DNA of 64,000 bases, taken from positions 1 to 64,000 of the forward strand of contig CALIEB010000014.1 of the NCBI GenBank assembly GCA_938022205.1. The letters are read 5' to 3'. This stretch comes from an uncultured Anaerolineae bacterium (GTDB lineage Bacteria; Chloroflexota; Anaerolineae; Aggregatilineales; Phototrophicaceae). Shown here piece by piece: positions 8,377-15,761 of the stretch; the stretch's first letter is position 1, and every line of letters begins with the position of its first letter. Below the pieces are notes generated by a model, which was given only the letters and a program-made list of their open reading frames with translations, made no database searches and was not told the origin of the DNA. The translations under genes and the position numbers were made by a program.

Positions 8377-9579
8377 ATGGACATCACCACCCTTACACAC
8401 ATGATTGAATGGCTCGACGAAGAGCGTCGCAAGGACAAGATACTCATCCTACAGCTTGAGGAACGCCTCGCCAGACAAGACCAACTCATTGCACAGTTAG
8501 CCCAACGTGTCAACGGGCTAGAGTCTGAGCAATCGCTGCTTAAGGAGAGCGCGCAGCCCAGTGCGCTGCCAAGCAGCACCCATGAGCAGCTGCGCCAAGA
8601 GGTCAAGCGCATCGTTGAGCAAAGCGAGACACGCCGCCTACACGCCGAAGCTGAAACCGACAAGCGCATCATGACCGTGCGTGAGAACCTAAGCCAATCC
8701 ATCAATGACCTCGCCGCCCAAGTGGAGCGCATGAACACCTCGCTGCGCGCAGTCCACGACCTGCGCGAACGTGCCGAACGTCTCAATGACCTCAGCAAAC
8801 AGCTTCAGCAACGCATGGACGAGTTTGAGCGCAAACTTAACGAGCCTGAACGGCGTTTAACCGTTCTCGAAGACAAAAGCCGCAGCGACACCAAGCGTCT
8901 CGGACAGCTGGAGTCTGACATGCGTGAAGTCCAGCAGAAAATTGAGGTGATACGCGCTCGCATACCCCTGCTTGAGGAGCTTACACTGCGCAACGAAACC
9001 AACATCAAAGCCCTACAGAACAGCGAGCCCGAACGCCGCGAGGAGCTGCAATCGTTTATCGAAGCGCAAGAGCTGCACAGGCAACAGCATGAAATTAAGC
9101 TCAATGCTATCTATCGCGGATTTGAAGAGCGACAGCGCGAGCTAAAGGCGTTTGAAGAACGCTTCGGGCAGTGGGAAGCAACCTACCGCGATATGAAACG
9201 CCTTGTTGACAACTTTGAACGCATCTCAAGCAACCTTGACCGACGCATTGGTGAGGTTGCCGAGCTGCAGCGTCTGAGCGAAGACCGCTTCCGCAACGAG
9301 TGGAACACGTGGCAAGAGGCTGAACAGCTGCGCTGGCGCGACATCAAGGTGGCGCAAGATGACATTTGGCGCAACCACGACCGTGAGTTTGAGACCTACA
9401 CCCGCCGCATCAACGAGCTGGAAAGCAAGCTGCCCGTTCTTTCCGATAGTTTGGCGCGCCTTTGGAACTTAGAGCGCGCCCGCGCGCAGCTTTACCGTGA
9501 ACGTTACCAAACCCTGCTTAGCGAATATGACATGCCGTCGTCCGCACCGCAGCAAAATGGCGCAGCGCGCAGCGAATAG
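8377..9579 (+). CDS. Long coiled-coil protein
   Basis: 400 residues from the ATG at 8377, with CGGAGCG upstream as ribosome binding site. Nearly the whole protein is charged, heptad-patterned sequence (E/R/L/Q rich) without Gly/Pro breaks, apart from an S-S-T linker near residue 55. It has no signal peptide or membrane segment. Such proteins resemble chromosome- or cytoskeleton-associated spacers, but I see no head domain, so no function can be assigned. It is transcribed alone, opposite the SAM hydrolase, with shared terminator sequence. Confidence 0.7.
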   Translation: MDITTLTHMIEWLDEERRKDKILILQLEERLARQDQLIAQLAQRVNGLESEQSLLKESAQPSALPSSTHEQLRQEVKRIVEQSETRRLHAEAETDKRIMTVRENLSQSINDLAAQVERMNTSLRAVHDLRERAERLNDLSKQLQQRMDEFERKLNEPERRLTVLEDKSRSDTKRLGQLESDMREVQQKIEVIRARIPLLEELTLRNETNIKALQNSEPERREELQSFIEAQELHRQQHEIKLNAIYRGFEERQRELKAFEERFGQWEATYRDMKRLVDNFERISSNLDRRIGEVAELQRLSEDRFRNEWNTWQEAEQLRWRDIKVAQDDIWRNHDREFETYTRRINELESKLPVLSDSLARLWNLERARAQLYRERYQTLLSEYDMPSSAPQQNGAARSE

Positions 9580-9615
9580 CCGCGTTGGGGCGTGTTCGCG
9601 CCCCTTGCGGCTATT
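9575..9615. terminator. Bidirectional hairpin that contains both stop codons
   Basis: A long stem of AATAGCCGC with GCGGCTATT and an inner GGGGCG with CGCCCC closes around a short loop. The TAG stop of the coiled-coil gene (9577-9579) and the TAG stop of the SAM hydrolase (9613 down to 9611) both lie in the outer arms. No long T-tract follows; the outer AAT/ATT pairs supply the only A/U end. Confidence 0.65.
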
Positions 9616-10453
9616 CCTCTTCGTGCCAGCTTAGCTCTACTTCGTCGCCGATGTTCACGCCCAAGCGCGCCGCCGCGTCGCCTTGATTAATCGAGATTTC
9701 GAGGCAGTTGTTGCTGTCGACTTGCATCATCAGCTGACCGCGCGGCACTTCGTAGTAAGCGCGGTTGATGCTGTAAATTGTGTCGTTATGCGTCGTCACT
9801 TTGGCGGTGCTGGGGTTGACCATCATGCCCTCACCGCCGCCCATCGGCTCAAAGCGCAGTCCATGCGTCGTCCAATATAAGTTACGAATGCTCGTCAGAA
9901 CGTTGCCAAAGTGGTCAATATGCGTGACCTCGCCGCGAATGCGATAAGGTTGTGCTTCTAAAAGCGGCATGCGCAGCTGATAAATTTCAGGCAGCGGCTC
10001 GCCAAGCTGCACAAGCGTCACATTACCCGCCGCCAAGTGTGCCGCCACCGGCGCGAACACGTCACGACCGTGAAATGTTGGACTAACGCGCTCGGCAAAG
10101 TACTTGCGTTCTTGAATGCGTACCACCTCATACGCGCCCAATTCCGCCAGTGCATAGCTCAACACACCGTTGTCAGGTGCAACAAATGTGTAGTCCTGGG
10201 TTTTCACCGCAATAGGATGGCGCGCACTGCCCACGCCGGGGTCAATTACCACCAAGAACACCGTGCCTTTAGGCATGTAGGCATAGCTGTGCAGCAACGC
10301 CAGCGCGCCGCCGCGCACGCTTTGCGGTGGCACGTGGTGCGTAATGTCAATCAGCGCGGCTTGCGGGCAAATGCCACGCAGCACTCCCTTCATTACGCCC
10401 ACATAGATATCCTCTAAGCCAAAGTCAGTCAGCAGTGCTATCGTCGCAGACAT
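9611..10453 (-). CDS. SAM hydroxide adenosyltransferase (DUF62 family)
   Basis: 280 residues from the ATG at 10453; a longer open frame to 10630 runs through the his leader region and lacks conservation. These enzymes hydrolyse S-adenosylmethionine to adenosine and methionine using a conserved Asp in L-L-T-D-F-G (about residue 10). Also visible are I-D-P-G-V-G (about 70), V-A-P-D-N-G-V-L (about 90) and F-H-G-R-D-V-F-A-P (about 125). The enzyme is cytoplasmic. It could instead be a chlorinase or fluorinase relative; those families differ in the substrate loop, which I cannot compare here. It is divergent from the his operon and close to other adenosine-related genes further along (ahcY, PfkB kinase). 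Confidence 0.85.
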   Translation of the reverse strand: MSATIALLTDFGLEDIYVGVMKGVLRGICPQAALIDITHHVPPQSVRGGALALLHSYAYMPKGTVFLVVIDPGVGSARHPIAVKTQDYTFVAPDNGVLSYALAELGAYEVVRIQERKYFAERVSPTFHGRDVFAPVAAHLAAGNVTLVQLGEPLPEIYQLRMPLLEAQPYRIRGEVTHIDHFGNVLTSIRNLYWTTHGLRFEPMGGGEGMMVNPSTAKVTTHNDTIYSINRAYYEVPRGQLMMQVDSNNCLEISINQGDAAARLGVNIGDEVELSWHEEE

Positions 10454-10483
10454 GTTGTTCACCTTCACTGTGCAAAGTCTTTG

Positions 10484-10513
10484 TTGACAACCTCTATTAT
10501 AGCGCGCTATACT
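10484..10513 (+). promoter_or_regulatory. his operon promoter
   Basis: TTGACA (10484-10489), an 18-nt spacer, then TATACT (10508-10513). A consensus -35 and near-consensus -10. Transcription would start at about 10518-10521, directly before the leader ATG at 10522. Confidence 0.7.
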
Positions 10514-10521
10514 CTCACGCC

Positions 10522-10569
10522 ATGAGCATCTTTCGCGCCCACCATCGCTACCATCACGCCCTTCTCTAA
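10522..10569 (+). CDS. hisL: Histidine leader peptide of the his operon
   Basis: A 15-codon ORF, MSIFRAHHRYHHALL, with four His codons in two pairs, placed between the his promoter and an intrinsic terminator ahead of hisH. This is the classical signature of transcription attenuation by ribosome stalling at His codons when charged tRNA-His is scarce. It is too short for usual ORF tracks. The ATG lies about 1-4 nt after the predicted transcription start, so there is no room for a Shine-Dalgarno site and the peptide would be translated from a leaderless message. Confidence 0.8.
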   Translation: MSIFRAHHRYHHALL

Positions 10570-10575
10570 CGCCGC

Positions 10576-10588
10576 TGCGGTGTTGGCT
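10576..10588 (+). promoter_or_regulatory. Candidate antiterminator arm of the his attenuator
   Basis: TGCGG and GGCT, separated by a TGTT bulge, can pair with AGCT and CCGCA of the terminator's upstream arm (10621-10629), which would block terminator formation. The pairing is 9 bp with one G-U. Upstream CACC (10540-10543, at the His codons) could pair with GGTG (10579-10582) to favour the terminator. These pairings were found by eye and not folded. Confidence 0.5.
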
Positions 10589-10620
10589 CGCTGCCGTTTG
10601 CTCCCTGTTTTGTGAAACGA

Positions 10621-10648
10621 AGCTCCGCACCTTTTGCGGGGCTTTTTT
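10621..10648 (+). terminator. Attenuator terminator of the his operon
   Basis: AGCTCCGCA pairs with TGCGGGGCT (9 bp with one G-U) around a short loop, followed by six T. It sits between the leader peptide and hisH, so it terminates in the leader when His is plentiful. Confidence 0.85.
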
Positions 10649-10692
10649 GTATTGTATGCGCCAAAGTCGCGCAAAAGCGAGGATGAAATGCT

Positions 10693-11301
10693 ATGTTAGC
10701 GGTTATTGACTACGGGGCAGGCAACTTACGCAGCGTGATGCACGCCCTACATCACCTTAACGCCAAAGAGGTGGTGCTGGTGCAGCACGCCGACCAATTG
10801 CGGGGGGCGCACAAAATCATCTTGCCGGGTGTTGGCGCGTTCGGCGCAGGCATGGCGATTTTGCGTGAACGCCAGCTTGTCGAGCCACTGCGAGAAGCTG
10901 TCGCGCGCGGCATCCCCTATTTGGGTATCTGCCTAGGCATGCAGTTCTTGTTTGAGCGCAGCGACGAAATGGGTCACCATGAGGGCTTAGGCATCCTAGA
11001 AGGCTATGTCACGCGCTTTCCGACGTTTGCTGACCTCAAAGTGCCGCATATGGGTTGGAACAAGCTCACAGCAACCAAAGCATCGCCGCTGTTAAACGGG
11101 CTAGCCGACGACAGCTACGCCTATTTCGTCCACAGCTACTACTGCGTGCCAACACACGCCCAAGACACGCTCATTCTTGTTGACTACGGCATCTCGTTCA
11201 CTGCTGCCGTGCAGCGCGAGCAGATCTTTGGCGTACAATTTCACCCGGAAAAAAGCCAGCGCGTTGGCTTACAACTTTTATCTAACTTCTTAGCCTTGTG
11301 A
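10693..11301 (+). CDS. hisH: Imidazole glycerol phosphate synthase, glutaminase subunit
   Basis: 202 residues. HisH is the class I glutaminase that supplies ammonia to HisF for imidazole ring closure in histidine biosynthesis. The nucleophile Cys lies in G-I-C-L-G-M-Q (about 75-81) and the catalytic His-Glu in Q-F-H-P-E-K-S near 185. Length is normal. GAGG occurs about 10 nt before the ATG. It is the first gene of hisHAFIE, which follows the leader attenuator. No hisG, hisD, hisC or hisB lie in this window; they must be elsewhere. Confidence 0.97.
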   Translation: MLAVIDYGAGNLRSVMHALHHLNAKEVVLVQHADQLRGAHKIILPGVGAFGAGMAILRERQLVEPLREAVARGIPYLGICLGMQFLFERSDEMGHHEGLGILEGYVTRFPTFADLKVPHMGWNKLTATKASPLLNGLADDSYAYFVHSYYCVPTHAQDTLILVDYGISFTAAVQREQIFGVQFHPEKSQRVGLQLLSNFLAL

Positions 11302-11310
11302 GGAAAACTC

Positions 11311-12033
11311 ATGATCATTTATCCCGCTGTTGATTTGCGCGGCGGCAAGGTGGTGCGCTTGCAAGAAGGGGACCCAAGCCGCCAAACGACCTTTAGCGAT
11401 AACCCGCTGCAAATCGCCCGGACGTGGCAAGCCAGCGGCGCGGTCTGGCTACACATGGTCAACCTTGACGGCGCGTTTGGCGAGCGAAACGCTAATCTCA
11501 CCGTGCTGGAAAACGTTGCCAAACTGGGGTTAAACGTCCAGTTCGGCGGCGGATTGCGCACATTAGACGACATCACCCAAGCCCTAGCGTTAGGCGCGCG
11601 GCGCGTTGTGCTCGGCACGGTTGCGCTGCAAAACCCTGACCTCGTGACGGAAGCGGTCGTGCGCTTTGGCGCGGATGCCGTGTGCGTCGCGCTCGACAGC
11701 CGCAACGGCAAGGTCGCTACACACGGCTGGCAAACGCTCAGTGACCTCACACCTGTTGAGCTAGGACAAGCGATGGCGGCACGCGGCGTACGCCACGCCC
11801 TTTACACCGACATCAGCCGCGACGGTGCGCTCAGCGGCGTTAACGTTGCGGCAACCATCGCACTCGCACAAGCCACCGGGCTAGCGGTTATCGCGTCGGG
11901 CGGCGTGAGCCAGCTCGACGAGCTGCGCGCCCTTGCCGCCAGCGGCGTGGTCGCCGGCGCGGTCATCGGCATGGCACTCTACACCGAGCAGCTGCGGCTG
12001 GCAGACGCGCTTGCCGCTGTTAAGGAGGCATAA
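11311..12033 (+). CDS. hisA: ProFAR isomerase (phosphoribosylformimino-AICAR-P isomerase)
   Basis: 240 residues, normal length. This (beta-alpha)8 barrel converts ProFAR to PRFAR by an Amadori rearrangement. Asp of the V-D-L-R start (about 8) and the Asp in Y-T-D-I-S-R-D (about 168) are the catalytic pair. Phosphate-binding loops are G-G-G-L-R (about 78) and S-G-G-V near 197. It follows hisH after 9 nt and overlaps hisF by one nucleotide in the TAATG junction, implying translational coupling. Confidence 0.97.
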   Translation: MIIYPAVDLRGGKVVRLQEGDPSRQTTFSDNPLQIARTWQASGAVWLHMVNLDGAFGERNANLTVLENVAKLGLNVQFGGGLRTLDDITQALALGARRVVLGTVALQNPDLVTEAVVRFGADAVCVALDSRNGKVATHGWQTLSDLTPVELGQAMAARGVRHALYTDISRDGALSGVNVAATIALAQATGLAVIASGGVSQLDELRALAASGVVAGAVIGMALYTEQLRLADALAAVKEA

Positions 12034-12800
12034 TGTTAGCCAAACGCATCATTCCCTGTTTAGATGTGTTGGAAGGGCGCGTGGTTAAGGGCGTGAACTT
12101 CGTCAACCTGCGCGACGCAGGCGACCCCGTCGAACAAGCCAAAGTGTATGACCAAGAAGGCGCAGATGAGTTGGTGTTCCTCGACATCACCGCCTCGCAT
12201 GAAGGACGCAAAACGACGCTGGAGATGGTGCGGCGCGTCGCCGACAGCATCTTTATCCCCTTTTGTGTTGGCGGCGGCATTCGCACGATTGAAGACATGC
12301 GCGACACGCTGCTAGCGGGTGCGGACAAGGTCAGCATCAACAGCGCGGCTGTCAAAACGCCGCAGCTTATCGACGACGGCGCATGGGCATTCGGTAGCCA
12401 GTGCATCGTTGTGGCGATTGACCCGCGTCGCGTGGACGGCAAGTGGGTCGTACACGTAAACGGCGGGCGCGTTCCCACCGACAAGCTCGCATTGGACTGG
12501 GCGCGGGAAGTCGAGGCGCGCGGCGCAGGCGAAATTTTGCTCACCAGCATGGACACAGATGGCACAAAAAACGGCTATGATTTAGAGATGACGCAAGCCA
12601 TCGCGGAGGCGGTGTCTATCCCCGTAATTGCGTCGGGCGGCGCAGGCACGCTAGCGCACTTCTACGACGCTTTCGCGGTAGGTAAAGCCTCTGCTGCGCT
12701 GGCAGCTAGCGTCTTTCATTTCAGCGAGCTGCGTGTGCGCGACGTGAAACAGTACCTTGCCGCGCGAGGCATACCCGTTCGCTTGCACGGATGGGAGTAG
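12033..12800 (+). CDS. hisF: Imidazole glycerol phosphate synthase, cyclase subunit
   Basis: 255 residues, a (beta-alpha)8 barrel that forms imidazole glycerol phosphate and AICAR from PRFAR with ammonia channelled from HisH. Asp of I-P-C-L-D (about 11) and Asp of D-G-T-K-N-G-Y (about 178) are the two essential acids. Phosphate loops G-G-G-I-R (about 82) and S-G-G-A-G near 205 are present. The ATG shares its A with the hisA TAA. Confidence 0.97.
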   Translation: MLAKRIIPCLDVLEGRVVKGVNFVNLRDAGDPVEQAKVYDQEGADELVFLDITASHEGRKTTLEMVRRVADSIFIPFCVGGGIRTIEDMRDTLLAGADKVSINSAAVKTPQLIDDGAWAFGSQCIVVAIDPRRVDGKWVVHVNGGRVPTDKLALDWAREVEARGAGEILLTSMDTDGTKNGYDLEMTQAIAEAVSIPVIASGGAGTLAHFYDAFAVGKASAALAASVFHFSELRVRDVKQYLAARGIPVRLHGWE

Positions 12801-12805
12801 GCAAC

Positions 12806-13132
12806 ATGCTCGACTTCAGCAAACTCAAGTGGAACAGCGAGGGGTTGATTCCGGCTGTGGTGCAAGATGCCGAAACGCGCCAAGTGCTGATGGTGGCGTG
12901 GATGGATAAGACCGCGCTAGAGCAAACGCTAGAGCAAGGCGAAGCGGTCTTCTGGTCGCGCAGCCGCCGCGAACTTTGGCACAAGGGCGCAACGAGCGGC
13001 AACACACAGCAGGTTGTCGCTATATACGTTGACTGTGATGAGGACGTGCTGCTACTGCTGGTACGTCCCAAAGGTCCCGCCTGCCATACAGGCGCGGTGT
13101 CGTGTTTTTTCAGAAAACTTGAGGAGCTTTAA
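12806..13132 (+). CDS. hisI: Phosphoribosyl-AMP cyclohydrolase
   Basis: 108 residues from the ATG at 12806, five codons after an alternative start. It opens the adenine ring of PR-AMP. Zinc ligands are visible in V-D-C-D-E-D (about 77-82) and C-H-T-G (about 94-97), with W-S-R-S-R-x-E-L-W before them. This is the monofunctional form; the PR-ATP pyrophosphatase is a separate downstream gene, whereas proteobacteria fuse them. Confidence 0.96.
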   Translation: MLDFSKLKWNSEGLIPAVVQDAETRQVLMVAWMDKTALEQTLEQGEAVFWSRSRRELWHKGATSGNTQQVVAIYVDCDEDVLLLLVRPKGPACHTGAVSCFFRKLEEL

Positions 13133-13135
13133 ACC

Positions 13136-13420
13136 ATGTACATGCTAAGCTATTTAGAGCAGCTCATTGCCGCGCGACGCGCCAATCCACAGGAAGGCAG
13201 CTACACGAACCAGCTGATGGCGCGCGGGCGTGCCAAAATCGCGCAAAAGGTCGGTGAGGAGAGCGTAGAAGTGGTCGTTGCCGCGCTGGCGGAAGACAAA
13301 GCGCGCCAGCAAGAGGAGCTGGCGGACTTGTTATATCACACACTCGTGTTAATGAACGAGTTAGGCATATCTTTAGAGGACGTTAATCAGGTGCTACTGC
13401 AACGGCATCAAGCAAAGTGA
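13136..13420 (+). CDS. hisE: Phosphoribosyl-ATP pyrophosphatase
   Basis: 94 residues, all-alpha MazG-like fold that removes pyrophosphate from PR-ATP. The acidic metal-binding helix is K-V-G-E-E-S-x-E-V (about 38-46), with E-E-L-A-D-L-L-Y-H (about 61-69). It begins 3 nt after hisI, with GAGGAG at its end acting as ribosome binding site. A second in-frame ATG lies two codons downstream. It closes the his cluster; the thioesterase follows after 6 nt and may be co-transcribed. Confidence 0.95.
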   Translation: MYMLSYLEQLIAARRANPQEGSYTNQLMARGRAKIAQKVGEESVEVVVAALAEDKARQQEELADLLYHTLVLMNELGISLEDVNQVLLQRHQAK

Positions 13421-13426
13421 GATACT

Positions 13427-13834
13427 ATGAGCGAGAAAAAACCTTATGTGGTAGAAGCAACATTTCACGTGCGCTACGCCGAAACCGACGCAATGGGTAT
13501 TGTCCACCACGCCAGCTATATTGTGTGGTTTGAGGAGGGACGCAGCCACTACATGCGCGCGCGCGGCAGCAGCTACGCCGAGTTTGAGCGCACTGGCTAT
13601 TACATGGCGGTGACTGAAGTTCACGCACGTTATGTTAAGCCCGCGCACTATGACGAGAAAATCACGGTACGCTGTTGGCTGGAAGAGGCGCGCAGCCGCA
13701 GCATGACCTTCGCCTACGAGATTGTCAACCCAGCGGGCGAGATCTGCGTGACCGGGCAAACCAAACACATCTGCATCGACAAGAGCGGCAAGATTGCTAA
13801 AATTCCCGCCGATTGGTTGGCATGGATGCAGTAA
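13427..13834 (+). CDS. Hotdog-fold acyl-CoA thioesterase (YbgC/FadM type)
   Basis: 135 residues. Hydrolyses acyl-CoA thioesters in the cytoplasm. The catalytic Asp is in Y-A-E-T-D-A-M-G-I-V-H-H (about 17-28), the YbgC/4HBT signature, followed by the Y-x-x-W-F-E-E-G-R helix. It lies 6 nt after hisE, suggesting co-transcription, and ahead of two acyl-CoA ligase genes; thioesterase and ligase together would balance acyl-CoA and free acid. Confidence 0.88.
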   Translation: MSEKKPYVVEATFHVRYAETDAMGIVHHASYIVWFEEGRSHYMRARGSSYAEFERTGYYMAVTEVHARYVKPAHYDEKITVRCWLEEARSRSMTFAYEIVNPAGEICVTGQTKHICIDKSGKIAKIPADWLAWMQ

Positions 13835-13838
13835 AGTA

Positions 13839-13868
13839 TTTGACCGACATCCGTTCGCCTTCTATAAT
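13839..13868 (+). promoter_or_regulatory. Promoter of the acyl-CoA ligase pair
   Basis: TTGACC (13839-13844), an 18-nt spacer, then a perfect TATAAT (13863-13868). It begins 5 nt after the thioesterase stop and lies 46 nt before the ligase start. Confidence 0.75.
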
Positions 13869-13913
13869 CAACGCAAGAGTTTATGACTATCACCTTAAGA
13901 AATAGGAGTTTTT

Positions 13914-15665
13914 ATGACTGCATCAACTGTTACCTACGCAGATAAGCCGTGGATAAAGAACTATGATAAGGGCATGCCTGCTACGATTAATTACCCCAGT
14001 GTGCCGCTGCACCAATTCTTGCAAGACACCGCCAAACGCATCCCCAACGAAACCGCGCTCATCTCCACAGCGCGTGTGCCACTGTTCGGTCGCCTTGCTC
14101 GCAACATCACTTACGCCGAAGTCGAGCGCGCCTCTGATGCCTTAGCGGCTGCGCTAATCGACAACGGGCTCAAAAAAGGCGACCGCGTCGTCATCGTCAT
14201 GCCCAACTGCGTGGCGTTCGCCATTAGCTTTTTCGCTGTTTTGAAGGCAGGCGGCGTGGTTGCCGCGACCAACCCAACCTACCCCGCCGAGATGATGCGC
14301 TATCAGATTAACGACTGTGGCGCGGAGTTCGTGATTACGCTCTCCCTGTTCTACCAAACTATCAAATCAATCCAAAGCCAAACCAAAGTCAAGCACGTTA
14401 TCGTCACCAATATCAAAGAGTACCTGCCAGCCATCGCCGCACTGCTCTTTTCCATCGCCAAAGAGAAAAAAGAAGGGCATCGCGTTGAAGCTCTAGCCAG
14501 CGGCGACATGTGGCTGCAAGACTTGCTGAGAAAGTACGACGGCAAAAAGTCTAACGTTACAGTCACGCCGGAAGATCTCGCCATCTTCCAATACACGGGC
14601 GGCACAACAGGCGTTTCTAAGGCGGCAATGTCGCAGCACAAAGCGTTAGTCGCCAACATGCTGCAGCTTGAGTCCGTTGTCAAGTTGCTAGGTATCGACG
14701 GTAAAGACCACATCTACTTAGGTGCAATTCCGCTCTTCCACGTCTACGGCTTAGTCGTCGTGTTGTGCCTCAGTGCTTATCAGGGCAGCAAGATTGTGCT
14801 TGTGCCAAACGCCCGCGACATCAATGACGTGATTGACAACATTAACCACTTCAAGCCAACGCTCTTCCCCGGTGTCCCTGCGCTCTATAACGCCATCAAC
14901 AACCACCCGAAAGTAAAATCGGGCAAAGTCGACATGAGTTCGCTCAAATACTGCATCAGTGGCTCAGCCCCGCTGCCCACTGCGGTGAAAGAAGAGTTCG
15001 AACGCCTCAGCGGCGCGTCGGTGCGCGAAGGCTTTGGCATGAGTGAAGCCCCTACCGCAACCCACGTCAACCCGCTGTTCGGCGAGAACCGCAAGAACTC
15101 GATTGGTTTTCCCTTGCCAGACATGGAAATGCGCATCGTCAGCCTAGACGACGGCGAAACGGACGTGCCAGTAGGCGAAGTCGGCGAGTTACTCATGTCT
15201 GGTCCCAACATCATGCTAGGCTATCACGGCATGCCTACTGAAACCGCCAACGTGCTGCGTGAGCGCGACGGCAAACGCTGGCTTTACACAGGCGACATTG
15301 CGCGCATGGACGAAGATGGCTACTTCTACATCGTCGACCGCAAGAAAGACATGGCACTTATCGGTGGCTACAACGTTTATCCCACCCAAGTGGAAGATGT
15401 GATTAAGAGCCACCCCGCCGTGCTCGAAGTCGGCGTAGCCGCCGTTCCCAACCCTGAAAAAGAAGGGATGGAATCGCTGAAAGCGTGGATTGTGCTGAAG
15501 CCTGAAGCACAAAACACAAAAGCTGAGGACATTATCGCCCACTGCGAAAAGTACCTTGCGCCGTATGCCGTGCCGCGCCGCATAGCTTTCATTGCCGAGC
15601 TGCCTAAGACCGCTGTCGGCAAGACGCTGCGCCGCGAACTCATCAGAATGGAACAACAAAAATAA
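13914..15665 (+). CDS. Long-chain fatty acid-CoA ligase, first of a tandem pair
   Basis: 583 residues. Activates fatty acids to acyl-CoA through an acyl-adenylate. The AMP-binding core is Y-T-G-G-T-T-G-V-S-K (about 228-237), followed by A-A-M where family members usually have G-A-M. G-F-G-M-S-E-A (about 375), Y-T-G-D-I-A (about 455) and D-R-K-K-D-M (about 472) follow, and the C-terminal lysine motif is P-K-T-A-V-G-K-T-L-R-R-E-L. It starts at an ATG preceded by TAGGAG. A near-homologue lies immediately downstream. Confidence 0.93.
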   Translation: MTASTVTYADKPWIKNYDKGMPATINYPSVPLHQFLQDTAKRIPNETALISTARVPLFGRLARNITYAEVERASDALAAALIDNGLKKGDRVVIVMPNCVAFAISFFAVLKAGGVVAATNPTYPAEMMRYQINDCGAEFVITLSLFYQTIKSIQSQTKVKHVIVTNIKEYLPAIAALLFSIAKEKKEGHRVEALASGDMWLQDLLRKYDGKKSNVTVTPEDLAIFQYTGGTTGVSKAAMSQHKALVANMLQLESVVKLLGIDGKDHIYLGAIPLFHVYGLVVVLCLSAYQGSKIVLVPNARDINDVIDNINHFKPTLFPGVPALYNAINNHPKVKSGKVDMSSLKYCISGSAPLPTAVKEEFERLSGASVREGFGMSEAPTATHVNPLFGENRKNSIGFPLPDMEMRIVSLDDGETDVPVGEVGELLMSGPNIMLGYHGMPTETANVLRERDGKRWLYTGDIARMDEDGYFYIVDRKKDMALIGGYNVYPTQVEDVIKSHPAVLEVGVAAVPNPEKEGMESLKAWIVLKPEAQNTKAEDIIAHCEKYLAPYAVPRRIAFIAELPKTAVGKTLRRELIRMEQQK

Positions 15666-15675
15666 GCCAAAAGAC

Positions 15676-15699
15676 GGGGCGTGCCACGTGGTGCGCCCC
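15676..15699 (+). terminator. Intercistronic hairpin between the two ligase genes
   Basis: GGGGCGTGCCAC pairs with GTGGTGCGCCCC (two central G-U wobbles); the innermost pairs will open to form the loop. There is no proper T-tract after it, so it may attenuate or stabilise the upstream message rather than terminate fully. Confidence 0.5.
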
Positions 15700-15761
15700 A
15701 CATTATCAACAAACTCGTACGTAAAAATCACACAAAATATTTTGTTGAAAGGCAGCTTGTT

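Noticed and set aside
9611-10630. Longer start for the SAM hydrolase at 10630
   Set aside because: The extra 59 codons run across the his promoter and leader, and family alignment begins at the ATG at 10453.
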